Shown one piece after another: positions 26,450 to 35,192 of a DNA stretch of 64,000 nt. Origin of the DNA: Bacteroidales bacterium (GTDB lineage Bacteria; Bacteroidota; Bacteroidia; Bacteroidales; Paludibacteraceae). Location of the stretch: NCBI GenBank assembly GCA_012518275.1, contig JAAYSS010000048.1, forward strand, positions 1 to 64,000, read 5' to 3'. Position numbers and translations under genes: made by a program. Positions within the stretch are counted from its first letter, which is position 1, and each line of letters starts with the position of its first letter. A model generated the notes under the pieces. It was not told where the DNA came from. It saw only the letters and a program-made list of their open reading frames with translations, and searched no databases.

Positions 26450-27520
26450 TTAAGAAAGTGCGTTCAGCATATTGCCATACACTGCATTAAGGTCTTCTAC
26501 CTGTTTTGCCAATTTACGCGAAGCTGCTTGGTAGCGTTGACTTTCAAGCTGTGCCAATGTAGCGGCTTCTTTCATTTTATCCATATCGTTTGCTACTCCG
26601 TTCACATTTTCTGCGGCTTTTCGAATGGCTTCTGCCTGCAGATTTAGGCTTTCTGTTTGTGCCTGAATATGGCGAAGCTGGATTTCGTAAATGGAGTTTA
26701 TGGACGTAATGCTCTGGTTGATGGTTTCTACGTTGCCGGAATAGTTGCGTGTGCTGCTTACTACATGATCCATTTCAGAATTTACATTTTGATAGGACGA
26801 TGCCAACGTTTCAGCAGTTGTGTTCAGTTTCTGTTGCGTATCGGCAAAATTGGCTGCGGTTTCAGATGCAGATTCTATGTTTTTTGCTAGTTTGTTGGCA
26901 GAAACAGCGAGATCTGCTAAAATTTGCAGATTTTCTGCAGTCGTTGTTAAGTTTTTAATTCCTTCACTTAGTTTTTTCACATCATCTTCAGCTAATAGTC
27001 CGCTGAATGCACGTGCTTCTGCATGCTCACTTGCCACAATAGTTCCACCATCAACGCTTCCACCTCCTGAGCCTCCAATAATTATTGTACCGCCTCCACC
27101 ACTTCCATGATGTTGAACCCCGGATGTGTCGGATGTATCTTCTACCATTTGAAAATCGGTAGAGCTAACGTCTCCGGTTTTTTGCTTGACAACATCGGTT
27201 GATAAAGAACCACTACCGGATAGCGCTGATGAAATAGTTGATGCATCTAATTTATTTGAATCATCGGCTTTGAAATTGAAAATCTTGCTCCAATCGTAAA
27301 CTATATATGGTTTGTCAAAAACACCCAAGAAAAAAATAAAGGACTCAACCGTCATACCTACTACGAGCATGATATTTCCTGCGGGCAGGTGTAATATCTT
27401 GAACATAGCACCCATTATCACGATGGAAGCACCCAGGCTATACGTTGCCGAAACGATTTTTCTGCCGATGTATGAGTTCCACCAGCGGTAGAATTTACTA
27501 TTTTGTTTTCTAGATTTCAT
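26450..27520 (-). CDS. porL: Type IX secretion system motor protein PorL/GldL
   Basis: A 356-residue inner-membrane protein with two helices near the N-terminus (about residues 25-45 and 50-70; GASIVIMGAMFKILHLPAGN and VVGMTVESFIFFLGVF), which with PorM forms the proton-driven T9SS motor. The conserved Glu in the second helix (VESF) is present. The rest is cytoplasmic: an unusual Gly-rich linker (GSGGGGTIIIGGSGGGSVDGG) near residue 140 and then a long coiled-coil tail. The linker and coiled coil make it longer than many PorL proteins. Confidence 0.92.
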   Translation of the reverse strand: MKSRKQNSKFYRWWNSYIGRKIVSATYSLGASIVIMGAMFKILHLPAGNIMLVVGMTVESFIFFLGVFDKPYIVYDWSKIFNFKADDSNKLDASTISSALSGSGSLSTDVVKQKTGDVSSTDFQMVEDTSDTSGVQHHGSGGGGTIIIGGSGGGSVDGGTIVASEHAEARAFSGLLAEDDVKKLSEGIKNLTTTAENLQILADLAVSANKLAKNIESASETAANFADTQQKLNTTAETLASSYQNVNSEMDHVVSSTRNYSGNVETINQSITSINSIYEIQLRHIQAQTESLNLQAEAIRKAAENVNGVANDMDKMKEAATLAQLESQRYQAASRKLAKQVEDLNAVYGNMLNALS

Positions 27521-27577
27521 AAAATATTGTTGTTTCGGGTCTTGGGAATTCTCCCTTTCCCGTGCTTTATTTTAAAT

Positions 27578-28945
27578 TTAATCACCAATATAACTGCGTA
27601 CACAGCGGAATCCGATATACGGACGACTTTCGAACTGATATTGGTGGGTTTTTACACCGCATTGTAAGTAATAGGCTATGTCTTTCCACGAGCCGCCTTT
27701 TACCACTTTACGTTTTAAAATATCGGGGTCGTCATTTTTTGCATTGTACTGATAATTTGGATTAATCTCTGAAACTACCAGATTGTTTGCACCTCCGTAA
27801 GCTGTTGATGTCCATTCAGAAACGTTTCCCGCCATATCGTAAAGCCCGTAGTTGTTCGGGGGGAAAGAACCCACTTTCATTGTGGCTTCACCCGAATCGT
27901 TTCCAAAACTAGCTCTAGTCGGCTTAAAATTAGCCAGATAGCAACCTCTCGAATCGCGTACATAATTACCTCCCCAGGGATAGAGTGCCAGCTCACGTCC
28001 TCCGCGGGCTGCGTATTCCCATTCGGCTTCGGTCGGCAGGCGGAATTCTTCCCCTTGCGTCAGCGTGGTTCCGAAATAGAGCATCGTGCGCCAGTTGGCA
28101 AAAGCCGTGGCTTGTTCCCAAGTTACGCCTACTACCGGATACTGCGAAAAGGCTCCGTGCGAGAAGTACATTCGCATTTTCGGGTCGTTGTAAGTATATT
28201 GAAAATCGCGCATCCACGCAGCTGTATCGGGATAAATATTGACAATTTTACTTTGGAAAAAATCACTTCGTGAAGTAAGCGGACGGGTAATGGTGATATT
28301 TCTCATAAAGCCGTCTTCATCAACATAGCCGCTATCTCGTCGTACAACGGCACCTGTAGGGTATGTTCCGGTACGTAAGTCGTAACGATTTTCCGGAAGT
28401 GTGGACTGGTGAAAATCATACCACTCATAGATATAACGCAGCTTGCTCGGATCTAATTCCTTATCGCCGTTAAGTGCATCACCTTCTTTGTAATAAAGCT
28501 CGCTCAGAATGTCCTGTATCTCTTCGTCTTTTGATTTCCAAGGAACTTTTGCTTTCCAGTTGAGAAGTGCTTCTTCGGGCGACGCTTCGTCCATATCGCC
28601 TTTTATCGGTTTGCGGAATTCATCCCTGCCATTTATTACCAACATCCGAAGGGCGATAGAATCTCTTACCCAGTTCACAAACTGTTTGTACTCATCGTTA
28701 GTAATTTCGGTATCATCCATCCAGAATGAATTCAATGTTACCTTCATCGGGCGCTCACTTACTCCATCCATCATGGTTTCATCATTGGGGCCCATAATAA
28801 ATGAACCGCCTTTCACATAGACCATACCGTAAGGAGTGGCGTCGCTGAACCGCCCCTTGTTACCGGCTCCGACTAATTGTCCGGTTGGTTTGTTACAAGA
28901 AACCAGCAGAACCGAAATTAATATTACAGGCAAAATTTTTCTCAT
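27578..28945 (-). CDS. porK: Type IX secretion system lipoprotein PorK/GldK
   Basis: A 455-residue outer-membrane lipoprotein with a lipobox (LLVSC, Cys17) and a formylglycine-generating-enzyme-like (FGE-sulfatase) fold. Visible blocks are MVYVKGGSFIMGPND, FWMDDTEITNDEYKQFV, PVVGVTWEQATAFANWR, FRLPTEAEWEYAARGG and GNVSEWTSTAYGG. PorK forms the periplasmic ring with PorN. A large insert between about residues 110 and 230 is typical for GldK. It is separated from porP by about 100 bp and from porL by 57 bp. Confidence 0.93.
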   Translation of the reverse strand: MRKILPVILISVLLVSCNKPTGQLVGAGNKGRFSDATPYGMVYVKGGSFIMGPNDETMMDGVSERPMKVTLNSFWMDDTEITNDEYKQFVNWVRDSIALRMLVINGRDEFRKPIKGDMDEASPEEALLNWKAKVPWKSKDEEIQDILSELYYKEGDALNGDKELDPSKLRYIYEWYDFHQSTLPENRYDLRTGTYPTGAVVRRDSGYVDEDGFMRNITITRPLTSRSDFFQSKIVNIYPDTAAWMRDFQYTYNDPKMRMYFSHGAFSQYPVVGVTWEQATAFANWRTMLYFGTTLTQGEEFRLPTEAEWEYAARGGRELALYPWGGNYVRDSRGCYLANFKPTRASFGNDSGEATMKVGSFPPNNYGLYDMAGNVSEWTSTAYGGANNLVVSEINPNYQYNAKNDDPDILKRKVVKGGSWKDIAYYLQCGVKTHQYQFESRPYIGFRCVRSYIGD

Positions 28946-29048
28946 ATTTTAATCGACTGTTAGGCTAATAGATAATAGACTATCAGACTTGTGTTTTTTA
29001 TGTAAACGAATAAAATTGTAAATTATTTTTCATTTCATATTTCGATTT

Positions 29049-30029
29049 TTAGAGAATCCGAATACTTTTATACTTATTTTTACCGCCAAAATCAAACATA
29101 AAACTGTAAGATAAGAATGCTTCGTGTGAACCGGTGCTTGGTCCGAGTAGCTTCCCGGCGGGTAAATCGTACGCATATCCGATGGTTAATCCGGACATGA
29201 CATTCAGTCCTGCAAAAAACACGACGGCATCTTGAAACCTGTACGACAGACCGCCCCAGTAACGTTGATTGTATTCAACCCTGGATGAAACTTCTGCTTG
29301 CCACGACGCAAAATCACTCTTGGCAAGTGCCGAAGAGCGAAGTTTCCATTTGGAATCCTTGAAATTAAAGTCGTAACCTCCTGTTGCATAGAGTACCCCT
29401 CTTACGTTAAAGTGTGTACGTTCATCGTTAAGCTTTATGCTTGGAGCATTTAAATGAACGTAAGAAACACCGAGATAGTATTTTTCAGCTGAATAAAATG
29501 CACCGAGCGACAAATCCAGGTTCATTCCTGTGTCATCGGCAGTTGGGATTGCTTGATCGCCCAAAAAATCATGAAAATCTGAATTGATTTCAGCATTTCG
29601 GATGCTGTCGGATAAGAAACTAACACTTACAAACCCGATGTCGGCACCCAAGCTTAACGTGTTTTTTTTGAATTTCCTTTTGAAAGCATATTGAAGGTGG
29701 GCAGATTGATTGGAAAATGCACCTATTTTGTCGTTTAAGAATTTAATTCCCACTCCGTTAGATACTTTTTCACTTATTATCAACGGAGCGTTGATAGTAA
29801 AATAGGTGGTTTGTGGAGCTCCGGGAATGCCCACCCACTGAATGCGGTGCTGCCCGGAGACGTTAATCATTTTATTTTCTGCGATTGAAGCCGGGTTAAA
29901 CGTCGGCGTATGAAACATATATTGACTTATCTGCGCTTCAAACTGTGAAAAAGCAGGCAATATTGAAAGCACAGAAAAAAGTAATACTGCGAAATATTTT
30001 TTTGAGATATATTCTACAATTTGCGTCAT
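29049..30029 (-). CDS. porP: PorP/SprF family T9SS outer-membrane protein
   Basis: A 326-residue outer-membrane beta-barrel of the PorP/SprF family. A signal peptide (FAVLLFSVLSILPAFSQ) leads into the family signature ISQYMFHTPTFNPASI, then QHRIQWVGIPGAPQTTYF, and a barrel of alternating strands ending SFMFDFGGKNKYKSIRIL. PorP is the outer-membrane partner of the PorKLMN trans-envelope complex. I use the ATG at 30029; a GTG at 30044 is in frame 5 codons earlier. It is the first gene of the T9SS operon. Confidence 0.9.
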   Translation of the reverse strand: MTQIVEYISKKYFAVLLFSVLSILPAFSQFEAQISQYMFHTPTFNPASIAENKMINVSGQHRIQWVGIPGAPQTTYFTINAPLIISEKVSNGVGIKFLNDKIGAFSNQSAHLQYAFKRKFKKNTLSLGADIGFVSVSFLSDSIRNAEINSDFHDFLGDQAIPTADDTGMNLDLSLGAFYSAEKYYLGVSYVHLNAPSIKLNDERTHFNVRGVLYATGGYDFNFKDSKWKLRSSALAKSDFASWQAEVSSRVEYNQRYWGGLSYRFQDAVVFFAGLNVMSGLTIGYAYDLPAGKLLGPSTGSHEAFLSYSFMFDFGGKNKYKSIRIL

Positions 30030-30148
30030 TAGCAACTTTCTCACTTAACAATTCGGTTCAAAAGATAAACTATTAAATTTTCAAAAAATTGTATTAACGC
30101 ACTATTTTATCTCAAAAAAACGGTTAAATCTGATTTTTAAAACACAAT

Positions 30149-30185
30149 CGGCTTTTGCATTATCCTAAATTAAACGCAAAAGCCG
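30149..30185. terminator. Terminator between porP and the DUF2795 gene
   Basis: A 10-bp stem (CGGCTTTTGC at 30149-30158 with GCAAAAGCCG at 30176-30185) closes a 17-nt loop, 85 bp past the DUF2795 stop and 120 bp before the porP start on the minus strand. Confidence 0.65.
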
Positions 30186-30269
30186 GATTCTAATTTCTTT
30201 TTTCGGCAACAATGATTTTGCCGTTATCTGTGGCGTTTTACCACACTTAAACAATGTGACTTAGAAGAT

Positions 30270-30491
30270 TTAATACTCTTCTTCATTAAAGAAAAAATCT
30301 TCTTTGGTAGGATAATCGGGCCAAATGTCCTCGATTGTTTCGTAAATCTCTCCCTCATCTTCAATTTCTTGGAGATTTTCAATCACCTCAAGTGGTGCAC
30401 CGGAACGAATGGCATAATCAATCAATTCGTCTTTTGTAGCCGGCCATGGGGCATCTTCAATCTTTGAAGCTAACTCTAATGTCCAATACAT
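30270..30491 (-). CDS. DUF2795 family small protein
   Basis: A 73-residue acidic protein (YWTLELASKIEDAPWPATKD at the start, DELIDYAIRSGAPLEVIENL, then EIYETIEDIWPDYPTKEDFFF). This sequence pattern is very conserved among Bacteroidota and falls in DUF2795; no function is known. The high conservation of such a small, charged protein suggests a housekeeping partner role. It has its own promoter box and lies downstream of the adenosyltransferase gene. Confidence 0.85.
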   Translation of the reverse strand: MYWTLELASKIEDAPWPATKDELIDYAIRSGAPLEVIENLQEIEDEGEIYETIEDIWPDYPTKEDFFFNEEEY

Positions 30492-30548
30492 CGATTAAAA
30501 AATATATAAGTTAAACAATAAATTCACATCATTTTCATAAAAGGTGTG

Positions 30549-30556
30549 CAAAAATA
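30549..30556 (-). promoter_or_regulatory. -7 box for the DUF2795 gene
   Basis: Minus-strand TATTTTTG, about 57 bp before the ATG at 30491. No clear -33 element. Confidence 0.4.
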
Positions 30557-30569
30557 TAAAAATTATTTG

Positions 30570-31121
30570 TCATTTTGGCTGTTTCCAGGATATTTCTTTA
30601 ATATTATCGTCTTTTAACAATATCCGAGATAGTATAAAGAAATAATCAGACAGTCTGTTGATATAAATAATCACCTTGTTATCAACAGGATGAATTTCAC
30701 TCATTTTAATGATTCTCCGCTCTGTTCGTCGGGCAATAGTTCGGCACACATGACACTGAGCCGATTTTTGTGACCCTCCGGGAATGATAAACTGCTGAAG
30801 TGGTGGCAAAACCTTGTCTAAACGGTCTATTTCACTTTCTACAGCCGTGATGTATTCCTCTTTCATTACCGAAGCGTGTTTGTGTTCGGTTTTGTCGGTG
30901 TCGGTGGCTAAGTTAGAACCTACGGTAAAAAGTAGATTTTGCATGTTTTGCAAAAAAGCGGTATGCTCTTCGGATAAGCCGAGTGATACTAAAACTCCAA
31001 TTTGTGCATTCAGCTCATCCACTGTTCCGTACGCCTCTAATCGTATGTCAGATTTGCTTACCCGCGTACCTCCGATAAGGCTTGTGGTACCTTTGTCACC
31101 TGTTTTTGTATATAGTTTCAT
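30570..31121 (-). CDS. ATP:cob(I)alamin adenosyltransferase (PduO type)
   Basis: A 183-residue PduO-type enzyme that makes adenosylcobalamin from ATP and cob(I)alamin. The N-terminal YTKTGDKGTTSLIGGTRVSK is the ATP-binding signature, then EAYGTVDELNAQIG, and the C-terminal RTIARRTERRI with VIIYINRLSDYFF. The protein is a complete PduO domain without extra modules. It supplies B12 enzymes such as methylmalonyl-CoA mutase. It is the last gene of the xre-ligase-methyltransferase run on the minus strand. Confidence 0.92.
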   Translation of the reverse strand: MKLYTKTGDKGTTSLIGGTRVSKSDIRLEAYGTVDELNAQIGVLVSLGLSEEHTAFLQNMQNLLFTVGSNLATDTDKTEHKHASVMKEEYITAVESEIDRLDKVLPPLQQFIIPGGSQKSAQCHVCRTIARRTERRIIKMSEIHPVDNKVIIYINRLSDYFFILSRILLKDDNIKEISWKQPK

Positions 31122-31161
31122 AATATTATTGGTTGTCTGTTGCTTTTTTTAGTCGCCAATT

Positions 31162-31947
31162 TTATTTTGATATCATCATTTTGTAGTTCCTTTTTTGGAA
31201 ATTTTTATTAAAAAATACGATTCCCAATTCAAATAAATTCATCGTTGCGGTTACTTGTTCGTGTTTTCGGATGATGTCCCAAGCTTTCTCCATTTCAGCT
31301 GACCAGTAAATGTCGTCAAAAATGAAAACAGTTTCAGCATGAATATGTTTTAAACATTGCGTAAAATATTTTAAAACAGGCTCTTTCCGATGATTTGCAT
31401 CAAAAAAGACCACATCTACCTCTTTTAATTCATCCAATGCAGGTTGAAGCGTATCGTCAATATTTCCGACTTTGATTTTTACGTTATTAACTTTCAGTTT
31501 TTCAAAGTTTTCACGGGCAATTTCAGCAACTGCCTGACTGCCTTCCAGGCTGATACACTTAATTTTGGTAGAAGGTGAAGCCATGTAGGCGGTTGTGATT
31601 CCCAGTGATGTTCCAAGTTCAAGAACATTTTTTGCTTGCGTAAAGTTCACTATTCGAAAGAGCAGTTGTGCTAGTCGTGGGCGTTTAAGTGATGATTTTG
31701 CTATGTCCTGTATTCTGACATCTCTATCTTTTCCCGTTCCAAAATCTCGTATGGAAATAACTCGGGTGTCGTGCCGAAGATTTTCGCGTAGCGTTTCTAT
31801 TCTATTGAAAATATAATAAGGATTCTTTTCATAGATAGTGTTTTGCGTAAAACGGAACAGATAAGGCGAATGAATATTGTAGCCTTTGGAGTTTTTTGCA
31901 TTAAGCGCATGGCAAATAAATTTATATGCAATACGAATTTTTCCCAT
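31162..31947 (-). CDS. Class I SAM-dependent O-methyltransferase-like protein
   Basis: A 261-residue Rossmann-fold methyltransferase. The SAM-binding motif I is VLELGTSLGITTAYMA (about residues 108-123), followed by the acidic motif II region CISLEGSQAV and the motif VDVVFFDANHRKEPV with FIFDDIYWS. This is the layout of the methyltransf_24/O-methyltransferase group. Its substrate is unknown. It starts 10 bp after the acyl-CoA ligase stop, so the two are co-transcribed. Confidence 0.8.
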   Translation of the reverse strand: MGKIRIAYKFICHALNAKNSKGYNIHSPYLFRFTQNTIYEKNPYYIFNRIETLRENLRHDTRVISIRDFGTGKDRDVRIQDIAKSSLKRPRLAQLLFRIVNFTQAKNVLELGTSLGITTAYMASPSTKIKCISLEGSQAVAEIARENFEKLKVNNVKIKVGNIDDTLQPALDELKEVDVVFFDANHRKEPVLKYFTQCLKHIHAETVFIFDDIYWSAEMEKAWDIIRKHEQVTATMNLFELGIVFFNKNFQKRNYKMMISK

Positions 31948-31957
31948 TACTATGTTT

Positions 31958-33607
31958 TTATAAAATTTCTATTCCTTGCTTTTCACACATTTCAAGCGCC
32001 ATTTCTCGTAGGAGGTATTTCTGAATTTTACCGCTTCCGGTCATTGGAAATTCATCAATAAAAAATACGTAACGCGGTATTTTATATTTTGCGATGCGGT
32101 TTTTACAGAAATCTCTTACATCGTCGAGTGTTAGTTCTTTGCCTTCTTTTAGAATAATGAATGCGCCCACGTCTTCACCATATTTGGGCGAAGCCACACC
32201 AACTACCTGGACATCTTTGATTTCGCTCATTTTGTATAAAAAGTTTTCTACTTCCTTTGGAGATATGTTTTCCCCGCCTCGGATAATCATATCTTTAATC
32301 CTTCCCGTAATTCTGAAATTTCCATCAGCATCTTTTACACCTAAATCACCCGAATGGAGAAAGCCATTTTTATCAATAACTTGCGACGTTGCTTCCGGAT
32401 TTTTATAATAACCTTTCATCACATTGTAGCCTCGGCAACACATTTCACCTTCTACACCGTCGGGGCATTCCTTTCCGGTAATCGGGTCAAGTACCATAAC
32501 TTCCACGTGCTCATAAGCACTTCCTACGGTAGAACAACGTGTCTTGAAGCTGTCGCTCTGGCGTGTGTGCGTCATTCCGGGCGAAGCCTCTGTAAGTCCG
32601 TACACACTGGTAATGTCCATAAACATTTTCTCGCTGACTTGTTTCATCAAATCATCCGGACAGAGTGCGCCTGCCATTATCCCGGTTCGGAGCGAACTCA
32701 TGTCAAACATATCAAACATGGGGTGATTCAGCTCAGCAATAAACATAGTAGGCACTCCGTGAAGTACCGTGCAACGTTCTTTGTGGATAGATGCAAGCGT
32801 AACGAGCGGATCAAACCACTCCAGCATGACCTGTGTGCTTCCGTGAGTAAGGCAGCACATCGTTGCCAGTACTACACCGAAGCAATGAAACAGCGGAATG
32901 CAGACACAACACTTATCTTCGGAAGTGAAATTCATGTGTACACCCGTGTAGTAGCCGTTGTTGGTAATGTTGTAGTGCGTAAGCATTACTCCCTTCGGAA
33001 AACCGGTAGTGCCTGACGTGTATTGCATATTCACCACATCGTGGCATTTGACAAGGCTTTTCAATCTTTCAAATTCATTGGCATCTACATTTTTACCAAG
33101 TAAAAGAATTTCGGCTGTATTGTACATTCCGCGGTATTTCTCTTGTCCTATGTAAACTACATTTTTCAATTTTGGGAAACGCTTGCTGTTTAATTTTCCA
33201 CGTTGAGTAGTTTTCAAGTCGGGTAGGAGTGAGTAAATTATGTCGGTATAATTGCTTCCCCGTATTCCATCAGTTAGGCAAAGGGTATGCATATCTGAAT
33301 TTTTGAGAATAAAAGCAAGTTCGTGCTCCTTGTAGTGAGTGTTTACGGTAACAGCCGAAGCTCCGATTTTTGCCGTTGCATATAGAAACGTCAGCCAATC
33401 AGGTACATTTTGTGCCCAGATGCCCACATTAGAACCCCGCGTAACACCAATAGCGACAAGCCCTTTAGCCATATTATCCACACGCTCGTTGAAGGTTTTC
33501 CAGGTAAACCGTAAATCACGATCTGAATATACAATGTATTCTTTGTCTGGCGTTTTTTTAGCCCAATATTCCAGCCATTCACCAACGGTTTTATCTGAAA
33601 GTTGCAT
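31958..33607 (-). CDS. AMP-binding acyl-CoA synthetase
   Basis: A 549-residue adenylate-forming enzyme that activates a fatty or carboxylic acid with ATP and joins it to CoA. The P-loop is [14 protein letters not shown] (about residues 193-206), the A5 block [14 protein letters not shown]7 [13 protein letters not shown]8 [19 protein letters not shown] and the C-terminal catalytic lysine in [11 protein letters not shown]. The closest recognisable group is medium- or long-chain fatty acid ligases. The gene lies 94 bp downstream of an XRE-cupin regulator on the same strand, a pairing that suggests control by that regulator. Confidence 0.9.
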   Translation of the reverse strand: MQLSDKTVGEWLEYWAKKTPDKEYIVYSDRDLRFTWKTFNERVDNMAKGLVAIGVTRGSNVGIWAQNVPDWLTFLYATAKIGASAVTVNTHYKEHELAFILKNSDMHTLCLTDGIRGSNYTDIIYSLLPDLKTTQRGKLNSKRFPKLKNVVYIGQEKYRGMYNTAEILLLGKNVDANEFERLKSLVKCHDVVNMQYTSGTTGFPKGVMLTHYNITNNGYYTGVHMNFTSEDKCCVCIPLFHCFGVVLATMCCLTHGSTQVMLEWFDPLVTLASIHKERCTVLHGVPTMFIAELNHPMFDMFDMSSLRTGIMAGALCPDDLMKQVSEKMFMDITSVYGLTEASPGMTHTRQSDSFKTRCSTVGSAYEHVEVMVLDPITGKECPDGVEGEMCCRGYNVMKGYYKNPEATSQVIDKNGFLHSGDLGVKDADGNFRITGRIKDMIIRGGENISPKEVENFLYKMSEIKDVQVVGVASPKYGEDVGAFIILKEGKELTLDDVRDFCKNRIAKYKIPRYVFFIDEFPMTGSGKIQKYLLREMALEMCEKQGIEIL

Positions 33608-33701
33608 CTGTTTTAAAAATTAAAATTTAGAAAAGAATTGAAGAACGAAGTTTAAAAGGTTTTGAATCTTTTATCTCTTAATCATTGAAAACAAGTATAA
33701 A

Positions 33702-34268
33702 TTAAAATGGTGAGTAAACTACAGCTAATATTTTTGCCGGTTTACCGGAAGGAACTGTTATCAGATGATCTACAATGGAATCGTAATAAATGCTGTCACC
33801 TTCATTGAGCTGGATTGTGTCATTTCCATATTTTACGGTGATTGAACCACTGAGCACATGGATAAACTCTTCGCCTTCATGCGACGATGAAATCATTTTG
33901 CCTTCAGCTCCGGGCTTAATTTGGATGATAAAAGGTTCCATTGCCCGTCCTGCTTTGCGAGATGCCAGAGAATAAAAGTCCATGTGGGAATTATTGGCTG
34001 ACAACTGGCTAGAAAAAATAGCGGGATTCGCCATGTCTGTCTTTCTACTGACAACCGGACCAAGATTTTCACTGTCATCTAAAAATGTGCCTAATCGCAC
34101 GCCGAGCGCTCTGGCAATTTTGATAAGCGATGCTAAGGACGGGATTTTATCACTCGAAATCATGAGATGAATTTGTTCTACCGTTAGTCCTGAACGTTCA
34201 GCCAACTCTTCTACAGAAATGTTCTTATCTGAACAAAGGGTTTTTATTTTCGTTGTTACCTCGTTCAT
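33702..34268 (-). CDS. XRE-family regulator with C-terminal cupin domain
   Basis: A 188-residue transcription factor: helix-turn-helix domain at about residues 5-60 (SVEELAERSGLTVEQIHLMISSDKIPSLASLIKIA) and a small-molecule-sensing cupin at about 110-185 (EGEEFIHVLSGSITVKYGN, LNEGDSIYYDSIVDHLI). This architecture is common for regulators that respond to a small metabolite. Its position directly before the acyl-CoA ligase gene suggests it controls that operon and senses a fatty-acid-derived ligand; this is inference. Confidence 0.9.
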   Translation of the reverse strand: MNEVTTKIKTLCSDKNISVEELAERSGLTVEQIHLMISSDKIPSLASLIKIARALGVRLGTFLDDSENLGPVVSRKTDMANPAIFSSQLSANNSHMDFYSLASRKAGRAMEPFIIQIKPGAEGKMISSSHEGEEFIHVLSGSITVKYGNDTIQLNEGDSIYYDSIVDHLITVPSGKPAKILAVVYSPF

Positions 34269-34301
34269 ATAGAATGTTATTAATTATAGTTTTTCTATGC
34301 G

Positions 34302-34333
34302 CAAAAGTATAAAATATTTATGTTTTTGTCAAA
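34302..34333 (-). promoter_or_regulatory. Promoter of the xre-cupin/acyl-CoA ligase operon
   Basis: On the minus strand TTTG (34333-34330) and TACTTTTG (34309-34302) are separated by 20 bp, 33 bp before the ATG. This is a near-ideal Bacteroidota promoter. Confidence 0.7.
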
Positions 34334-34417
34334 AAATGCGTCAATATGTTTCAAAGAAGGGATGTTTGGTGTAAAAATATCTCAGGGAAAGAAATTTTAA
34401 CACCAAATGAAATTATA

Positions 34418-34456
34418 AAAAAACGGATAGCAATTAAAAATCGCTATCCGTTTTTT
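34418..34456. terminator. Terminator after the ECF sigma factor gene
   Basis: Perfect 14-bp stem (AAAAAACGGATAGC at 34418-34431 with 34443-34456) and an 11-nt loop, with a T-run on either strand. Confidence 0.85.
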
Positions 34457-34474
34457 CGATATTGTGAAACTTTT

Positions 34475-34978
34475 TTATCTATAGTCTTTCAGTTGCTTCT
34501 GAAGTCTTTTGCGTGCCAAGAAGATTCGGCTTTTCACTGTGCCTATCGGCAAATCCATTTTTTGAGCAATTTCCGCATATTTATATCCTTGAATGTGCAT
34601 GGAAAACGGAAGTCTGTACTCGTCTGCAAATGAATTAATACTGTTGGTAATTTCACCCACCGAAAATGCTCCTTCCGGGGTTTCAAATCCTGAATTTTGT
34701 GGCAAGTTCAAATGGTGTAAGTCTTCTGTCCGATCAAATACGGTTTGGTTTCTTACAATCTTACGATAATTATTTATGAAAATATTTTTCATAATCGTAA
34801 GCACCCAACCTTTAAAGTTGATATTGGTTTTAAACTTATCTTGATTATCCAGTACTTTCAGTGTGGTTTCTTGCAATAAATCTTCAGCATCATCACGATT
34901 GAGCGTCAAAGAAAATGCGAAATTACGCATATTGCCTTGAAGCGCAATCAACTCTTTTTCAAATTGATTGTTTTTCAT
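34475..34978 (-). CDS. ECF-type RNA polymerase sigma factor
   Basis: A 167-residue sigma-70 family protein with only regions 2 and 4. Region 2 shows DAEDLLQETTLKVLDNQDKF and FKGWVLTIMKNIFINNYRK; region 4 has KYAEIAQKMDLPIGTVKSRIFLARKRL. There is no anti-sigma gene next to it, unlike the FecIR-type systems of PULs, so it resembles the stand-alone housekeeping-like ECF factors common in Bacteroidales. It is divergent from the nfeD gene. Confidence 0.9.
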   Translation of the reverse strand: MKNNQFEKELIALQGNMRNFAFSLTLNRDDAEDLLQETTLKVLDNQDKFKTNINFKGWVLTIMKNIFINNYRKIVRNQTVFDRTEDLHHLNLPQNSGFETPEGAFSVGEITNSINSFADEYRLPFSMHIQGYKYAEIAQKMDLPIGTVKSRIFLARKRLQKQLKDYR

Positions 34979-35166
34979 TTTAGTTTTGTTTTTGTTTATG
35001 TGTGAATAGTTAAGCTAAAACGAATCCTTTTGAAAATCACTCCATTATTATCAACGAAGCATCGTGAATGTCAGTTTTCTATACTGAATGTTTACTTTTT
35101 TTAAAAAGAACTCTTAAAATCTTTGACGATTTCTCTGCAAAAGTACAAATTATTTCCTGAAATCAC

Positions 35167-35174
35167 TATATTTG
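35167..35174 (+). promoter_or_regulatory. -7 box for the nfeD-like gene
   Basis: TATATTTG, 18 bp before the ATG at 35193. A minus-strand TACTTTTG (35145-35138) in the same divergent region could serve the sigma factor gene. Confidence 0.5.
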
Positions 35175-35192
35175 TAGAAAATATTTAACATC

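Noticed and set aside
32354-33016. 220-codon plus-strand frame antisense to the acyl-CoA ligase
   Set aside because: It lies wholly inside a well-supported gene, and its translation is rich in His, Cys and Arg with no domain.
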